Source: Rhodanobacter spathiphylli B39
Lineage (GTDB): Bacteria > Pseudomonadota > Gammaproteobacteria > Xanthomonadales > Rhodanobacteraceae
Assembly: GCF_000264295.1 (NCBI RefSeq)
Contig: NZ_AJXT01000046.1
Coordinates: 1 to 64,000, forward strand
DNA: 64,000 nucleotides
Direction: 5' to 3'
Made by a program: the position numbers and the translations under genes. This document shows positions 26,487-34,956 of this stretch, in pieces. Positions within the stretch are counted from its first letter, which is position 1; each line of letters starts with the position of its first letter. Below the pieces are notes generated by a model. The model was not told the origin of the DNA. It did not search any database and saw only the letters and a list, made by a program, of their open reading frames with translations.

Positions 26487-26927
26487 ATGATTGAGCGCAT
26501 ATGTTGCGGCAACAAAGAACTTGCCCTGATCGTCCGCCGTGATTTCCGTCATGAAGGCATCGAGTTCTTCACTCCGGGCACCTACTCCCAACAGCTCGGC
26601 TACATGAACCGTCCAGCCGGGTACGTCATCCCCCCGCACGTGCACAACGCCGTGCGGCGAGAAGTCCAGTACACCAAGGAAGTCCTGTTGATCCGTAGCG
26701 GTCGGGTTCGCGTCGATTTCTACACCGAAGCGCAGGAGTATTTGCAAAGCACCGTGCTCGTGGCCGGCGACGTGATCCTGCTGGCCTTCGGCGGGCATGG
26801 CTTCGAAATGCTCGAACCCACCGAGATCATCGAGGTCAAGCAAGGGCCCTACTGCGGCGATCAGGACAAGACGCGGTTCGATCCGGTTTCGGGCGATCGC
26901 ATCGTGACCAAGGACAGCAACACATGA
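26487..26927 (+). CDS. Small cupin-domain protein
   Basis: This 146-residue single-domain cupin has PPHVHNAVRREVQYTKEVLLIRSG (His pair and Glu of cupin motif 1) and AGDVILLAFGGHGFEML (motif 2). It overlaps the aminotransferase start by 4 nt. Small cupins beside DegT-type aminotransferases in polysaccharide clusters can be sugar ketoisomerases (as FdtA is) or metal-dependent epimerases. Which applies, if either, is not shown by the sequence. Confidence 0.75.
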   Translation: MIERICCGNKELALIVRRDFRHEGIEFFTPGTYSQQLGYMNRPAGYVIPPHVHNAVRREVQYTKEVLLIRSGRVRVDFYTEAQEYLQSTVLVAGDVILLAFGGHGFEMLEPTEIIEVKQGPYCGDQDKTRFDPVSGDRIVTKDSNT

Positions 26928-28045
26928 GCACAACCGGCATTCCCGTCAACACGCCGTTGCTCGACGGCAACGAAAGGAAGTACCTGCTCGAATGCATCGA
27001 GTCAGGCTGGATTTCCTCCGAAGGGCCGTTTGTTCGGCGCTTCGAGGAATCCTTCGCCGAACGCGTCGATCGTCACCACGGTGTCGCCGTGTGCAACGGC
27101 ACAGCGGCGCTCGACGCGGCAGTCGAGGCGCTGGGCATCGGTGCCGGTGACGAAGTGATCCTGCCCGCCTTCACCATAATTTCCTGCATCGCTCAGATCG
27201 TCCGCGCCGGAGCCACACCGGTGCTGGTGGACAGTGATCCGGTGACTTGGAACATGGACGTGCGTGAGGTGGAGGCAAGGATCACGCCACGCACGCGCGC
27301 CATCATGGTGGTGCACATCTACGGCTTGCCAGTGGACATGGACCCGCTGCTAAAGATCGCGGCCCGGCATGGCCTGGCTGTGATCGAGGATGCGGCGCAG
27401 ATGCACGGCCAAACCTACAAGGGGCGACCCTGCGGCAGTTTCGGCGACCTCAGTACCTTCAGCTTCTACCCAAACAAGCACGTCACCACGGGCGAAGGCG
27501 GCATGGTACTTGCGAACGACGACAAGCTGGCGGATGACTGTCGCAGCCTGCGCAACCTCTGCTTCCAACCGCACAAGCGCTTCGTGCACGAGCGTCTGGG
27601 CTGGAATCTCCGCATGACCAACCTGCAAGCCGCACTCGGTCTTGCGCAACTGGAACGCCTGGATGAGTTCCTTGTCCGCAAGCGCCGCATGGGAGCACGC
27701 TACGATGCTGCCTTGTCAACGCTGCCTGCCATCCAGCTTCCCCTTGTCGAGACCAGTTACGCGCGCAACGCCTACTGGGTATACGGCATCGTGCTTGGCG
27801 AGGAGCGCGACATGGATGCCGAAGAAGCCATGCGCCAGCTGGCCGCTCGCGGAATCGGCACGCGCCCGTTCTTCTGCCCGATGCACTGGCAACCGGTACT
27901 GCAACGCAAGGGACTGTTCGAGAGCGAGTCCTATCCCGTAGCCGAACGCCTCTATACGCGCGGTTTCTACATTCCAAGCGGGTTAGGTTTGGCCAAGGCG
28001 GAACAGGACAGGGTTTGCGAAGCCGTGACGGAAGTCCTGGCATGA
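26924..28045 (+). CDS. DegT/DnrJ/EryC1/StrS aminotransferase, probable GDP-perosamine synthase type
   Basis: This 373-residue PLP enzyme of the sugar aminotransferase family has CNGTAALDAAVEALGIGAGDEV, VVHIYGLPVDMD, IEDAAQMHG and the catalytic lysine in FSFYPNKHVTTGEGGM. The start (LDGNERKYLLECIESGWISSEGPFV) closely recalls GDP-perosamine synthase of Vibrio, which acts on the Gmd product made by this operon. Perosamine is therefore the best guess. The neighbouring cupin leaves open a 3-amino sugar. It is joined to both neighbours by 4-nt overlaps. Confidence 0.85.
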   Translation: MSTTGIPVNTPLLDGNERKYLLECIESGWISSEGPFVRRFEESFAERVDRHHGVAVCNGTAALDAAVEALGIGAGDEVILPAFTIISCIAQIVRAGATPVLVDSDPVTWNMDVREVEARITPRTRAIMVVHIYGLPVDMDPLLKIAARHGLAVIEDAAQMHGQTYKGRPCGSFGDLSTFSFYPNKHVTTGEGGMVLANDDKLADDCRSLRNLCFQPHKRFVHERLGWNLRMTNLQAALGLAQLERLDEFLVRKRRMGARYDAALSTLPAIQLPLVETSYARNAYWVYGIVLGEERDMDAEEAMRQLAARGIGTRPFFCPMHWQPVLQRKGLFESESYPVAERLYTRGFYIPSGLGLAKAEQDRVCEAVTEVLA

Positions 28046-28821
28046 GCGCCTTCGCCGATCTCGCCCGCTTCTACGACGTCGTCTACGCGGACAAGGACTA
28101 CGCCGCCGAGGCGAACTACGTCGCGCGCCTGCTCGATACGCACGGCCACAATCCGCGCAGCGTGCTGGAGCTGGGTGCGGGCACCGGCCGTCTGGCCGTG
28201 GAGCTGGCGCGCGGCGGCTTGCGCGTGCTCGGCATCGATGCCAGCAGCGACATGGTAGAGCTCGCCAACGGCCGCCAGCGCCAACTCGGCGTGGAAGGCA
28301 TCTCCTTCCTTGCCGCCGACGCCACCCGTTTCCGTGCCGGACAACGTTTCGATGCCGTCATCGCCTGCTTCCACGTGCTCAATTACATGGCCTCGCCGCA
28401 AGCACTGACTGCCGCCTTCGCCACCGCAGCGGCACATCTCGAACCGGGTGGGCTGTTCCTGTTCGACAGCTGGCACGGCCCGGCCGTGCGTGCGCAGGGC
28501 CCCGAAGCGCGAGTGCGCGACCTCATGGTGGAAGGCGCACCGGTGGTGCGCATCGCCGAGCCTCACCACGACCCAGGGCAGCAGACCGTGGACGTGCGCT
28601 ACCGGTTCTTCGTCCAGCCGTCTTCCGCGGAGACTTGGCAACTGATCGAGGAAACCCACCACCTGCGCTATCTGTTCCGCGAGGACATTGCCACCGCCTG
28701 CCGCGATGCCGGCTTTGAATTGGTGTGCGGAGAAGCTTGGCTTAGCGGGGCTCCGCTTGACGAGCGGACGTGGAGCGCCTGCTATCTGGCCAAGCGGATT
28801 CGGGGCGATGACTGGCAGTAA
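28042..28821 (+). CDS. SAM-dependent methyltransferase
   Basis: This 259-residue class I methyltransferase has VLELGAGTGRLAVELARGG (motif I), GIDASSDMV (acidic loop), FDAVIACFHVLNYM and PGGLFLFDSWHG. The start at 28042 overlaps the aminotransferase stop. A place straight after a sugar aminotransferase suits N- or O-methylation of the amino sugar, which is inference. The C-terminus overlaps the following gene by 14 nt. Confidence 0.85.
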   Translation: MSAFADLARFYDVVYADKDYAAEANYVARLLDTHGHNPRSVLELGAGTGRLAVELARGGLRVLGIDASSDMVELANGRQRQLGVEGISFLAADATRFRAGQRFDAVIACFHVLNYMASPQALTAAFATAAAHLEPGGLFLFDSWHGPAVRAQGPEARVRDLMVEGAPVVRIAEPHHDPGQQTVDVRYRFFVQPSSAETWQLIEETHHLRYLFREDIATACRDAGFELVCGEAWLSGAPLDERTWSACYLAKRIRGDDWQ

Positions 28822-29938
28822 TGCCCTGGATTCTCAGGGGACGAAGCCTGACGTCCTGATCCTTTTTCCGGACGACTGGGCGATCTACTCTCCCACGCTG
28901 CTACGTCTGGTAGATATCCTGTCGGAATCCTTCGCCGTGCGCGCCCATGTGCTGGACACTGGCCGGGTCGATAACACGATGCTTGACCAGCCGCGTTTTC
29001 GGCGCATCTGTCTGTCCGGAAGCATTGCAAAGCTGCTCAGGAAAACCGGCACGTATCGGCCGTTCCGCGCCATGGCTTTGGCACATTCCGCCCGTCACGC
29101 TGTCGGCCCGCATACACAGGTCATCGCCGTGGATGCCGACGGCACCATGGCAGCACGACTGCTGGGGCGACCCTTCCATCTCCTTTCGCTGGAGGTGGGC
29201 AGGCATCCGCTGTTTCGCCTGATAACAGGAAGACACGCCCGTTCGATCATCATCCAGAGTCCGGAACGACTGCAATATCAGTTTGGCGGCGCCATCGCTT
29301 CCCAGCTGCCGGTCTTCTATGTGCAGAACGCCCCGGAAGTGCAACACCACCCCCCCGTGCGCGTTGCTCGCCGCGAACACCCTCGACTGGTTTACATGGG
29401 TCATCTGATGCCCATGCATGGCCTCGCAGCCATGCTGAACTTGGCTCGTGCGTGGCCGCAGGCTACCTTGACCTTGCTAGGGTTACGCAATGCCGCCGGC
29501 ATGGAGCTCGTCAGAGCGCACAACGGGGATCTCATCGAGTCGGGCCGCGTGGTCGTATACGAGGACTACGTGCCGGAGGCAGCGTTACCGACTTTTCTTG
29601 GCGACTTCGACATCGGCTTATGCCTGTACGAACTTGGCCGGCGGCGCCATGATTTCAACTATCTGAGCTCGCCGGCAGGGAAGATGTTCAATTACTTCTC
29701 CGCGGGCCTTCCCGTAGTCGCTTCAAACTTGGCCGGGCTCAGTCCGGTATCGCTGCACCAAGCCGGCATCCAGGTGGATTCGCACGGGGTCGAAGCTCTG
29801 ATCGGGGCGTGCCGTACCATCCTGGATGACTATACGCACTACAGCATGGGGGCTAGCCATGCCGCCATGCACTACGACTTCAGAAGTGCAGTCGTCCCTC
29901 TGGCAGATTTTCTGCGTTGCTGCATGGAACACTCGTGA
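28808..29938 (+). CDS. Glycosyltransferase, GT-B fold (family 4-like)
   Basis: This 376-residue protein has an N-terminal domain with DVLILFPDDWAIYSP. Its C-terminal domain has RLVYMGHLMPMHGLAAML, TLLGLRNAAG and, around residue 290, a YELGRRRHDFNYLSSPAGKMFNYFSAGLPVVASN block. This block is the nucleotide-sugar binding E/P-x7-E region in altered form. The start at 28808 lies within the end of the methyltransferase gene. It probably adds a sugar to the lipid-linked intermediate; its specificity is unknown. Confidence 0.78.
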   Translation: MTGSNALDSQGTKPDVLILFPDDWAIYSPTLLRLVDILSESFAVRAHVLDTGRVDNTMLDQPRFRRICLSGSIAKLLRKTGTYRPFRAMALAHSARHAVGPHTQVIAVDADGTMAARLLGRPFHLLSLEVGRHPLFRLITGRHARSIIIQSPERLQYQFGGAIASQLPVFYVQNAPEVQHHPPVRVARREHPRLVYMGHLMPMHGLAAMLNLARAWPQATLTLLGLRNAAGMELVRAHNGDLIESGRVVVYEDYVPEAALPTFLGDFDIGLCLYELGRRRHDFNYLSSPAGKMFNYFSAGLPVVASNLAGLSPVSLHQAGIQVDSHGVEALIGACRTILDDYTHYSMGASHAAMHYDFRSAVVPLADFLRCCMEHS

Positions 29939-31011
29939 GACTCCTTTTCGTCGGCAAGCGCCATCCACAACAGCGCGACCTCATTGAGCGTCCCTACGGT
30001 CGCTTCCACCATCTTCCGGTGGAGCTTTCCACACTTGGACATGAAGTCCAGGTGCTTCTTTGCAGTCATCGCCATTTGCCATCTACACGTACCCGAATTG
30101 CCGACGTGGACTGGCTCAACGAGGATATACGGACGCTCGGCGTCGGAGATTTCTTTCGCAGATTGAGCCGGCACGCCGCCGAGTTCCGACCCGACTGGAT
30201 CGTAGGCATGTCCGACACCTACTACGGCTGGATTGCGAATGGACTGGGGCGCACCACGGGAGCCCGCGTTGCCATTGACGCCTACGACAACTACGAAGCC
30301 TACATGCCGTGGAATCTCCCGTTGCATGCGTTTTGGAGACGATCAATCCGTGCTGCCGACCTGGTGACGGCGGCGGGTCCGCAGCTGGCGCAGCGACTGC
30401 AATCGCACCGTCGGGGCGGACGTCCGGTCGAAATCATCCCCATGGCTGCAGATCCGGAATTCCGGCCACTGGACAAACAGGCCTGCCGTCGCACCCTTGG
30501 GTTGCCGGCTGAGGGGCGTTTGGTTGGTTACGTGGGAAGTTGGGCACGAAACCGGGGCACGACCATGTTGATCGACTCGTTTCGGCAAGCACGCGCCGTT
30601 CGGCCCGACCTTCAACTTGTGCTCAGCGGCAAGCCGCCGCCGGAGGCCTTGGCCGAACCGGGCGTGGTGAGCACCGGTTACGTCCCGGATGCACAGCTAC
30701 CCGATGTGATAAATGCATTGGACGTAGCCTGCGTGGTTACCGCCGACACCAGTTTCGGTCGATACAGCTATCCCGCCAAACTGTGTGAAGCCATGGCATG
30801 TCACGTACCGGTTGTGGCCACAGACACAGAACCGGTGCGTTGGATGCTGGCGGGAAGTACCGACCATCTTGTTCAACACGGGGATGCGGCGAGCTTCGCG
30901 AAACGCATGCTGGATCTTCTGGACGCACCGCGCGCTGAATACGGCCCCCGTCCCACTTGGCAAGACCAGGCGCTCAAGCTCGATCAACTGTTTTCGGAAG
31001 TCGTACGATGA
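29935..31011 (+). CDS. Glycosyltransferase, GT-B fold (family 4)
   Basis: This 358-residue protein has RLLFVGKRHPQQRD at the start, VGMSDTYYGWI, IPMAADPEFRPLD, GYVGSWARNRGTTMLI and SYPAKLCEAMACHVPVVATD, the family 4 donor-binding block with its glutamate. GTG at 29935 overlaps the preceding stop (GTGA) and is preferred to the TTG/ATG-like codon at 29917. It is the last gene of the plus-strand operon, and its final 28 bases overlap the 3' end of the convergent methyltransferase gene. Confidence 0.85.
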   Translation: MRLLFVGKRHPQQRDLIERPYGRFHHLPVELSTLGHEVQVLLCSHRHLPSTRTRIADVDWLNEDIRTLGVGDFFRRLSRHAAEFRPDWIVGMSDTYYGWIANGLGRTTGARVAIDAYDNYEAYMPWNLPLHAFWRRSIRAADLVTAAGPQLAQRLQSHRRGGRPVEIIPMAADPEFRPLDKQACRRTLGLPAEGRLVGYVGSWARNRGTTMLIDSFRQARAVRPDLQLVLSGKPPPEALAEPGVVSTGYVPDAQLPDVINALDVACVVTADTSFGRYSYPAKLCEAMACHVPVVATDTEPVRWMLAGSTDHLVQHGDAASFAKRMLDLLDAPRAEYGPRPTWQDQALKLDQLFSEVVR

Positions 31012-31736
31012 AAGCGATAGATCAGCGTCGGAATGATTCTGCGCAGCGGAAGCAACGCCCTATCCGGGATGCGTCGCAGCACGCCAGCAGACGCAGACTT
31101 CGCCCGCTCAATCTCGAACGTGGTCCGTAGCGCGTCGATGCACAAGTTGCGGCAATCCAGGCCCGCATCTGCGAAAAAGCGTTCAAGCTGCCTCATCTGC
31201 AGTGGCTCGCAGTCATATACTGCGCCTTTGCCCATCAGGCGCAGATAAGGCGTGCGCCAGGCATGCGGCAGCCAACTCAGGAACGCCAGCTTGTAGTGCG
31301 GCTCGACCAGCATCCACCGATTGGGCACGGCCAGATAGCCCACGCCATCCGGGCGCAGCACGCGGCGCAGTTCTGCGAGATGGGCGCGCTGAGTACCTTC
31401 ATCACCAACGTGTTCGATGACATGGTTGGTCAGCACAACATCGAAAGACTCATCGGCGAACGGCAGTTGGGTATCGCGTACATGATGGTAGCGATAGCCA
31501 TCCGCGACTTGGCGATTGTCATGGACATCCACTGCATCGACTGCGCATCGCAGTTGCGGATGGGTTCCGAAGTAGTGGGCGATGCCACCTGAGCCCGTGC
31601 CCACCTCAAGCATGTGAATGGGCTGCGGTCGACTGGCCAACTCCAGCAGGCGCTCAATTTTCAACCCTTTCAGGTTCCGCGAACGCATGTCCTTAGATAT
31701 GTGCGGCTTTCGATCGGTTGGAGTTTCGTTACCCAT
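30984..31736 (-). CDS. SAM-dependent methyltransferase
   Basis: This 250-residue protein has MLEVGTGSGGIAHYF (motif I), AVDVHDNRQV, FDVVLTNHVIEHVG and LRRVLRPDGVGYLAVPNRW, the pattern of the UbiE/type-11 group. ATG 31736 overlaps the stop of the upstream glycosyltransferase gene. It is the last gene of a three-gene minus-strand operon that converges on the main operon, with tail-to-tail overlap at 30984-31011. Confidence 0.85.
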   Translation of the reverse strand: MGNETPTDRKPHISKDMRSRNLKGLKIERLLELASRPQPIHMLEVGTGSGGIAHYFGTHPQLRCAVDAVDVHDNRQVADGYRYHHVRDTQLPFADESFDVVLTNHVIEHVGDEGTQRAHLAELRRVLRPDGVGYLAVPNRWMLVEPHYKLAFLSWLPHAWRTPYLRLMGKGAVYDCEPLQMRQLERFFADAGLDCRNLCIDALRTTFEIERAKSASAGVLRRIPDRALLPLRRIIPTLIYRFHRTTSENS

Positions 31737-32955
31737 GGCCAATGCAAGCCTCAAGAATTTTCGCGTAGTTTTGACTTACTGCCAGCCAATCGAAACGCCG
31801 GATGATCCCTTCCCGGAATACTTCGACGCCGCGAAGGTGAGCATCCCTGCGAATCAGAATATCCCTCACTGCTTCGGCCAACTTCTCGCTGTCACTCGGG
31901 CCGACACGGATACTCCCCTCACCCTCCGGCAGTACGTTCCGCGTCGCCGGCAAATCGGATACGACAACCGGGCAACCACAGCCGGCAGCTTCCAGACATA
32001 CTAGGCCGAGCCCTTCCTGATCACCTGAGGATGCTTCTACAAAGGGAGCCACAAACACCGCTGCACGTTGATAGCGGGCTGGCAAGTCCCTCTGAGACAA
32101 GGCGCCAATGAAGTGAATCTTGTCTTGCAGGTCAAGGCCTTCCACCTGTGCCCGACGTTCCGTCTCTTCCGGGCCAAAGCCCACCACCGTCAGATGCGCA
32201 GAGGGAAACGTATCCAGGATTGACGGCATGGCGCCTATCAGATGGCGCAATCCCTTTTTCTCCACCAGCCTCCCCACGAAGAGAATTTCATCGCGGGATC
32301 GCTCCGTGGCGATGTCGGGAATGAACCGCGAGATCAAATCGACTCCCATGGGCTGGACGGCAACGGCATCCACATCTGCTCCGAGCCGTGCCAGTTCCTC
32401 GCGCATGGCTTCGCTGACCACGGTGGTCGATGCAGCCCGGCGAATGACAAATCGTTTGAGTGCGTTCAGTACCTTGCCTCGCAGGGCAAACAGATCGGCT
32501 CCGTGCGAGGTGACCAGGAAAGGTGGTGCCTGTCGGGACAGCTTGCCCAGCAGTGCGACGATCAGGCCCTGAGGAAGCAGCCAATGGGCATGAATCACAT
32601 CAACTTTTCTGCTGCGCAACAAGCACCAGATTCGCCATGCCTGCGCCAGCACGAAGGTGGGCACCAAGAACATCTTCCAGCGGTTGCGGCGCAGGTTGTT
32701 GACGATGCCACCACCGTTGACGAGCGTTTCGAAGCGCCTGGGTGCATAGCGATATCGAATCACTTCGACACCATCAAGCATCTCGCGTTTCGCAGCACCG
32801 GGCGCGCTGGGCACCAGGGCGACGACATGGAATCGATCGGTGAGGCGCTTGGCCAACTCGTGAACGAACCCAGGCTCGGGGTCACCACTCCAACGAGGAT
32901 AGGTCGACGCCAATACAACGAGCGTGGGTCGCTCGTGCATAATCGTGTCAGGCAT
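31729..32955 (-). CDS. Glycosyltransferase family 4
   Basis: This 408-residue GT-B enzyme has a WSGDPEPGFVHELAKRL acceptor-side loop, IHAHWLLPQG, LVTSHGADLF, a central EILFVGRLVEKKGLRHLI and the donor-binding EASSGDQEGLGLVCLEAAGCGCPVVVSD with its two glutamates. This is the best-preserved GT4 in the cluster. ATG 32955 overlaps the upstream GT2 gene by 8 nt; ATG 32940 would be an alternative start. Confidence 0.9.
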   Translation of the reverse strand: MPDTIMHERPTLVVLASTYPRWSGDPEPGFVHELAKRLTDRFHVVALVPSAPGAAKREMLDGVEVIRYRYAPRRFETLVNGGGIVNNLRRNRWKMFLVPTFVLAQAWRIWCLLRSRKVDVIHAHWLLPQGLIVALLGKLSRQAPPFLVTSHGADLFALRGKVLNALKRFVIRRAASTTVVSEAMREELARLGADVDAVAVQPMGVDLISRFIPDIATERSRDEILFVGRLVEKKGLRHLIGAMPSILDTFPSAHLTVVGFGPEETERRAQVEGLDLQDKIHFIGALSQRDLPARYQRAAVFVAPFVEASSGDQEGLGLVCLEAAGCGCPVVVSDLPATRNVLPEGEGSIRVGPSDSEKLAEAVRDILIRRDAHLRGVEVFREGIIRRFDWLAVSQNYAKILEACIGHG

Positions 32956-33802
32956 CGCGTCGGTACATCAGTCCGGTGATCTGTTCGGATACCAGTCCGA
33001 TCAGAAACACAATTACCGAGGCGCTCCACAGCAGCGTGCTCATGTTTGTCAGTCGGCCATCATGCATGAATGTCCACGCATAATTCGCACAGCCCAGCAG
33101 AAAGAACACCACGCTCGCCGGCACGAACAACTTCAGCGGCGAGTACAGCGTGGCGATCTTGAAGATGATCAGCAGGAAGCGCAGGCCGTCGCGCAGTGGC
33201 TTGATGTGGCTCTTGCCCACGCGCTGGGCGGCCTTGATGGGGATGTAGGCCACGGCGTAGGCGCTGCGGAAGAACGCCATGGTGCTGGTGGTGGGGTAGC
33301 TGAAGCCGTTGGGCAGCAGGTGCAGGAATTCGCGGAACTTGTCCGCGCGTACGGCACGGAAGCCGGAGGTGAGATCGAGCACCGGATGGCCGGTCATGCG
33401 GGTGGCGAGCCAGTTGTACAAGGTGTTGGCCAGGCCGCGGCCGACGCCGGCCTGGCTGTCCCAGTCACGGGCGCCGACGACCATGTCGTAACCGCGGTTC
33501 AGCTGGTCGAGCAGGCGCTTGATGTCGGCGGGATCGTGCTGGCCGTCGCCGTCCATGAACACCAGGATGTCGCCGCTGGCGGCCCGGGCGCCGCGCTTGA
33601 TCGCAGCACCGTTGCCCATGGAGTACGGCGCGCTGAGGCAGGTGATGTCGTTGCCCTTGCAGATACTGCGGGTGTCGTCGGTGGAGCCGTCGTCGACCAC
33701 GACGATTTCCGCATCGGGGTGGGCGGCGCGCAGCTGCGGCAGGAGGGCCGCCAGGGCGGGCGCTTCGTTCTTGGCAGGCAGGATGATGCTGAGGCGGTTC
33801 AA
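32948..33802 (-). CDS. Membrane-anchored family 2 glycosyltransferase (DPM/ArnC-like)
   Basis: This 284-residue protein has a GT-A domain with LSIILPAKNE, IVVVDDGSTDDT and the metal site VFMDGDGQHDP, followed by two C-terminal membrane helices (about residues 215-240 and 250-270). It resembles polyprenyl-phosphate sugar synthases. The open frame runs back to 34051, but that part is REP sequence. TTG at 33802, with GGGGGAG about 7 nt upstream, gives MNRLSIILPAKNE and is the most natural start; no ATG is available nearby. Confidence 0.87.
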   Translation of the reverse strand: MNRLSIILPAKNEAPALAALLPQLRAAHPDAEIVVVDDGSTDDTRSICKGNDITCLSAPYSMGNGAAIKRGARAASGDILVFMDGDGQHDPADIKRLLDQLNRGYDMVVGARDWDSQAGVGRGLANTLYNWLATRMTGHPVLDLTSGFRAVRADKFREFLHLLPNGFSYPTTSTMAFFRSAYAVAYIPIKAAQRVGKSHIKPLRDGLRFLLIIFKIATLYSPLKLFVPASVVFFLLGCANYAWTFMHDGRLTNMSTLLWSASVIVFLIGLVSEQITGLMYRRDA

Positions 33803-33894
33803 CAGGTGGCTCCCCCGGATGACCCCGGGATCATAGCGTGAAGGGGGGGATGGGGTCAGGCGGGAAGTTGGCAGCGCGGGAATCTCGGGGATTG

Positions 33895-34025
33895 GATCAA
33901 GAGCTTGACCCCCTCCTGCCCTCCCCCTGCTAGCAGGGGGAGGAACCGGTTCCGTAGCTGCGCGCCTTGCTCCCTCCTCTGCGAAAGCTGGGGAGGAACC
34001 GGGGCGCGGGGTGGTTCGCCTTGAG
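33895..34025. repeat. REP-like palindromic pair (family A)
   Basis: CCCTCCCCCTGCTAGCAGGGGGAGG near 33919-33943 is a clean palindrome. The second half (33970-34020) is a degenerate inverted partner with GGGGAGGAACCGGGGCGCGGGGTGG. It lies between the GT2 gene and the VapBC pair. Confidence 0.8.
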
Positions 34026-34043
34026 TAGAGGAAGATCGAGGGC

Positions 34044-34114
34044 TCGCGCACAGGGTGCGCTCCTGCGCAGGGTCACTGGGTTCGGGCGGGTGCGGCGGAC
34101 GGTGTCCGCCCTAC
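34044..34114. repeat. Adjacent B1 end and GTAG-type REP end
   Basis: TCGCGCACAGGGTGCGCTCC at 34044-34063 matches the right end of the element at 12894-12991. GGCGGACGGTGTCCGCCCTAC at 34094-34114 matches the right end of the GTAG pair. Their mates are missing, so these look like solo or partial copies. Confidence 0.75.
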
Positions 34115-34134
34115 GGGAGACGGGAACAGCGTTC

Positions 34135-34530
34135 CTACGGTAGCAAGGTCATGCCCGCGTGTTTTGCGGCGCCACGGTCAAATGTCATGGTTCGTTCGCA
34201 GCCGGCGGACATCGCGGTGCAGGCGATCAGGCAATCGGCGAAATCCGCCTTGGAATCGCGGTACACGCGCACCGCTTTCCAGACGGTCGCGGCGCGCTCC
34301 ACGCTCAATTCCTTGGTGCGCAACAGGGCTTCCAGCGCTTCCGTGAGCTGCGTGCGGTTCAGCCCGTACGCCGCACCAAGCACCCAGGCCAACTCGACCA
34401 CGGATACGATCGAAATCCAGCCTGGATCTTCGACAGTCAGCGCATCGAGCAAGGCAGAGGCTTTGGCCGACTGTGCCGCATCATCCTGCATGATGTAGCG
34501 CACAAGGACGTTGGTATCCAGGCCGATCAT
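34135..34530 (-). CDS. vapC: PIN-domain ribonuclease toxin, VapC family
   Basis: This 131-residue PIN protein begins MIGLDTNVLVRYIMQDD (first acidic residue). It has Glu in VSVVELAWVL, Asp in DFADCLIA and Asp in TFDRGAA, giving the four acidic residues that bind magnesium. VapC toxins cut tRNA or rRNA when free of antitoxin. The start overlaps the antitoxin stop, as is usual. Confidence 0.93.
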   Translation of the reverse strand: MIGLDTNVLVRYIMQDDAAQSAKASALLDALTVEDPGWISIVSVVELAWVLGAAYGLNRTQLTEALEALLRTKELSVERAATVWKAVRVYRDSKADFADCLIACTAMSAGCERTMTFDRGAAKHAGMTLLP

Positions 34531-34769
34531 TTGGCTGCCGCGCCCGCCGCTGCGATCGTTGCGTTCATCTGCTCGATCGACACCCGCTTGGCCGGTTTGC
34601 CGAACATGCCCTTCAGTGCGGTCACGGGGCGCGTGGCAGCCATGAATTCATACCTGCCCGGCTCGATTTCCACAAATTCCACCCGATCCCCGGCACGCAC
34701 ATGCATCGCCGCACGTACGGCGGCCGGGATCGTGATCTGGCCTTTGCTGGTGACGCTGGCGGTAGTCAT
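34527..34769 (-). CDS. vapB: AbrB/SpoVT-type antitoxin, VapB family
   Basis: This 80-residue protein has an N-terminal swapped-hairpin DNA-binding domain (ASVTSKGQITIPAAVRAAMHVRAGDRVEF) and a C-terminal tail that would block VapC. ATG 34769 is preceded by GGGAGATCACC. The longer open frame up to 35051 is repeat DNA and not part of the gene. The promoter should lie at about 34775-34815, where TTACATTAGTGTAAGG contains the short palindrome CTTACA-TTAG-TGTAAG, a possible autoregulatory operator. Confidence 0.92.
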   Translation of the reverse strand: MTTASVTSKGQITIPAAVRAAMHVRAGDRVEFVEIEPGRYEFMAATRPVTALKGMFGKPAKRVSIEQMNATIAAAGAAAK

Positions 34770-34790
34770 GGTGATCTCCCGTTGTTTCCT

Positions 34791-34806
34791 TACATTAGTG
34801 TAAGGA
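34791..34806. promoter_or_regulatory. Possible operator upstream of vapBC
   Basis: CTTACATTAGTGTAAG is a 6-bp inverted repeat with a 4-base centre, 20-35 bp upstream of the vapB start and AT-rich against a GC-rich background. VapB antitoxins typically bind such palindromes to repress their own promoter. Confidence 0.5.
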
Positions 34807-34815
34807 ATTTTTACT

Positions 34816-34956
34816 CCGGGAGCAAAGCTGCGCGCTTTGCTCCCTCCCCTGCAACAAGCAGGGGAGGGTTGGGGTGGGGTCGCTCTGCGCGGCAAGCGCA
34901 AAGTCAAGAGCCAACCCCCTCCTGCCCTCCCCCTGCAAGCAGGGGGAGGAATCGGT
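34816..34956. repeat. REP-like palindromic pair (family A)
   Basis: CTCCCTCCCCTGCAACAAGCAGGGGAGGG near 34849-34868 and CCCTCCCCCTGCAAGCAGGGGGAGG near 34925-34949 face each other, joined by GGTTGGGGTGGGGTCGCTCTGCGCGG and AAAGTCAAGAGCC. It occupies much of the 350-bp gap between the VapBC pair and pilB. Confidence 0.85.

Noticed and set aside
33803-34051. N-terminal extension of the family 2 glycosyltransferase
   Set aside because: The frame is open but consists of REP palindromes. A TTG with a good ribosome site at 33802 begins exactly where family similarity begins.
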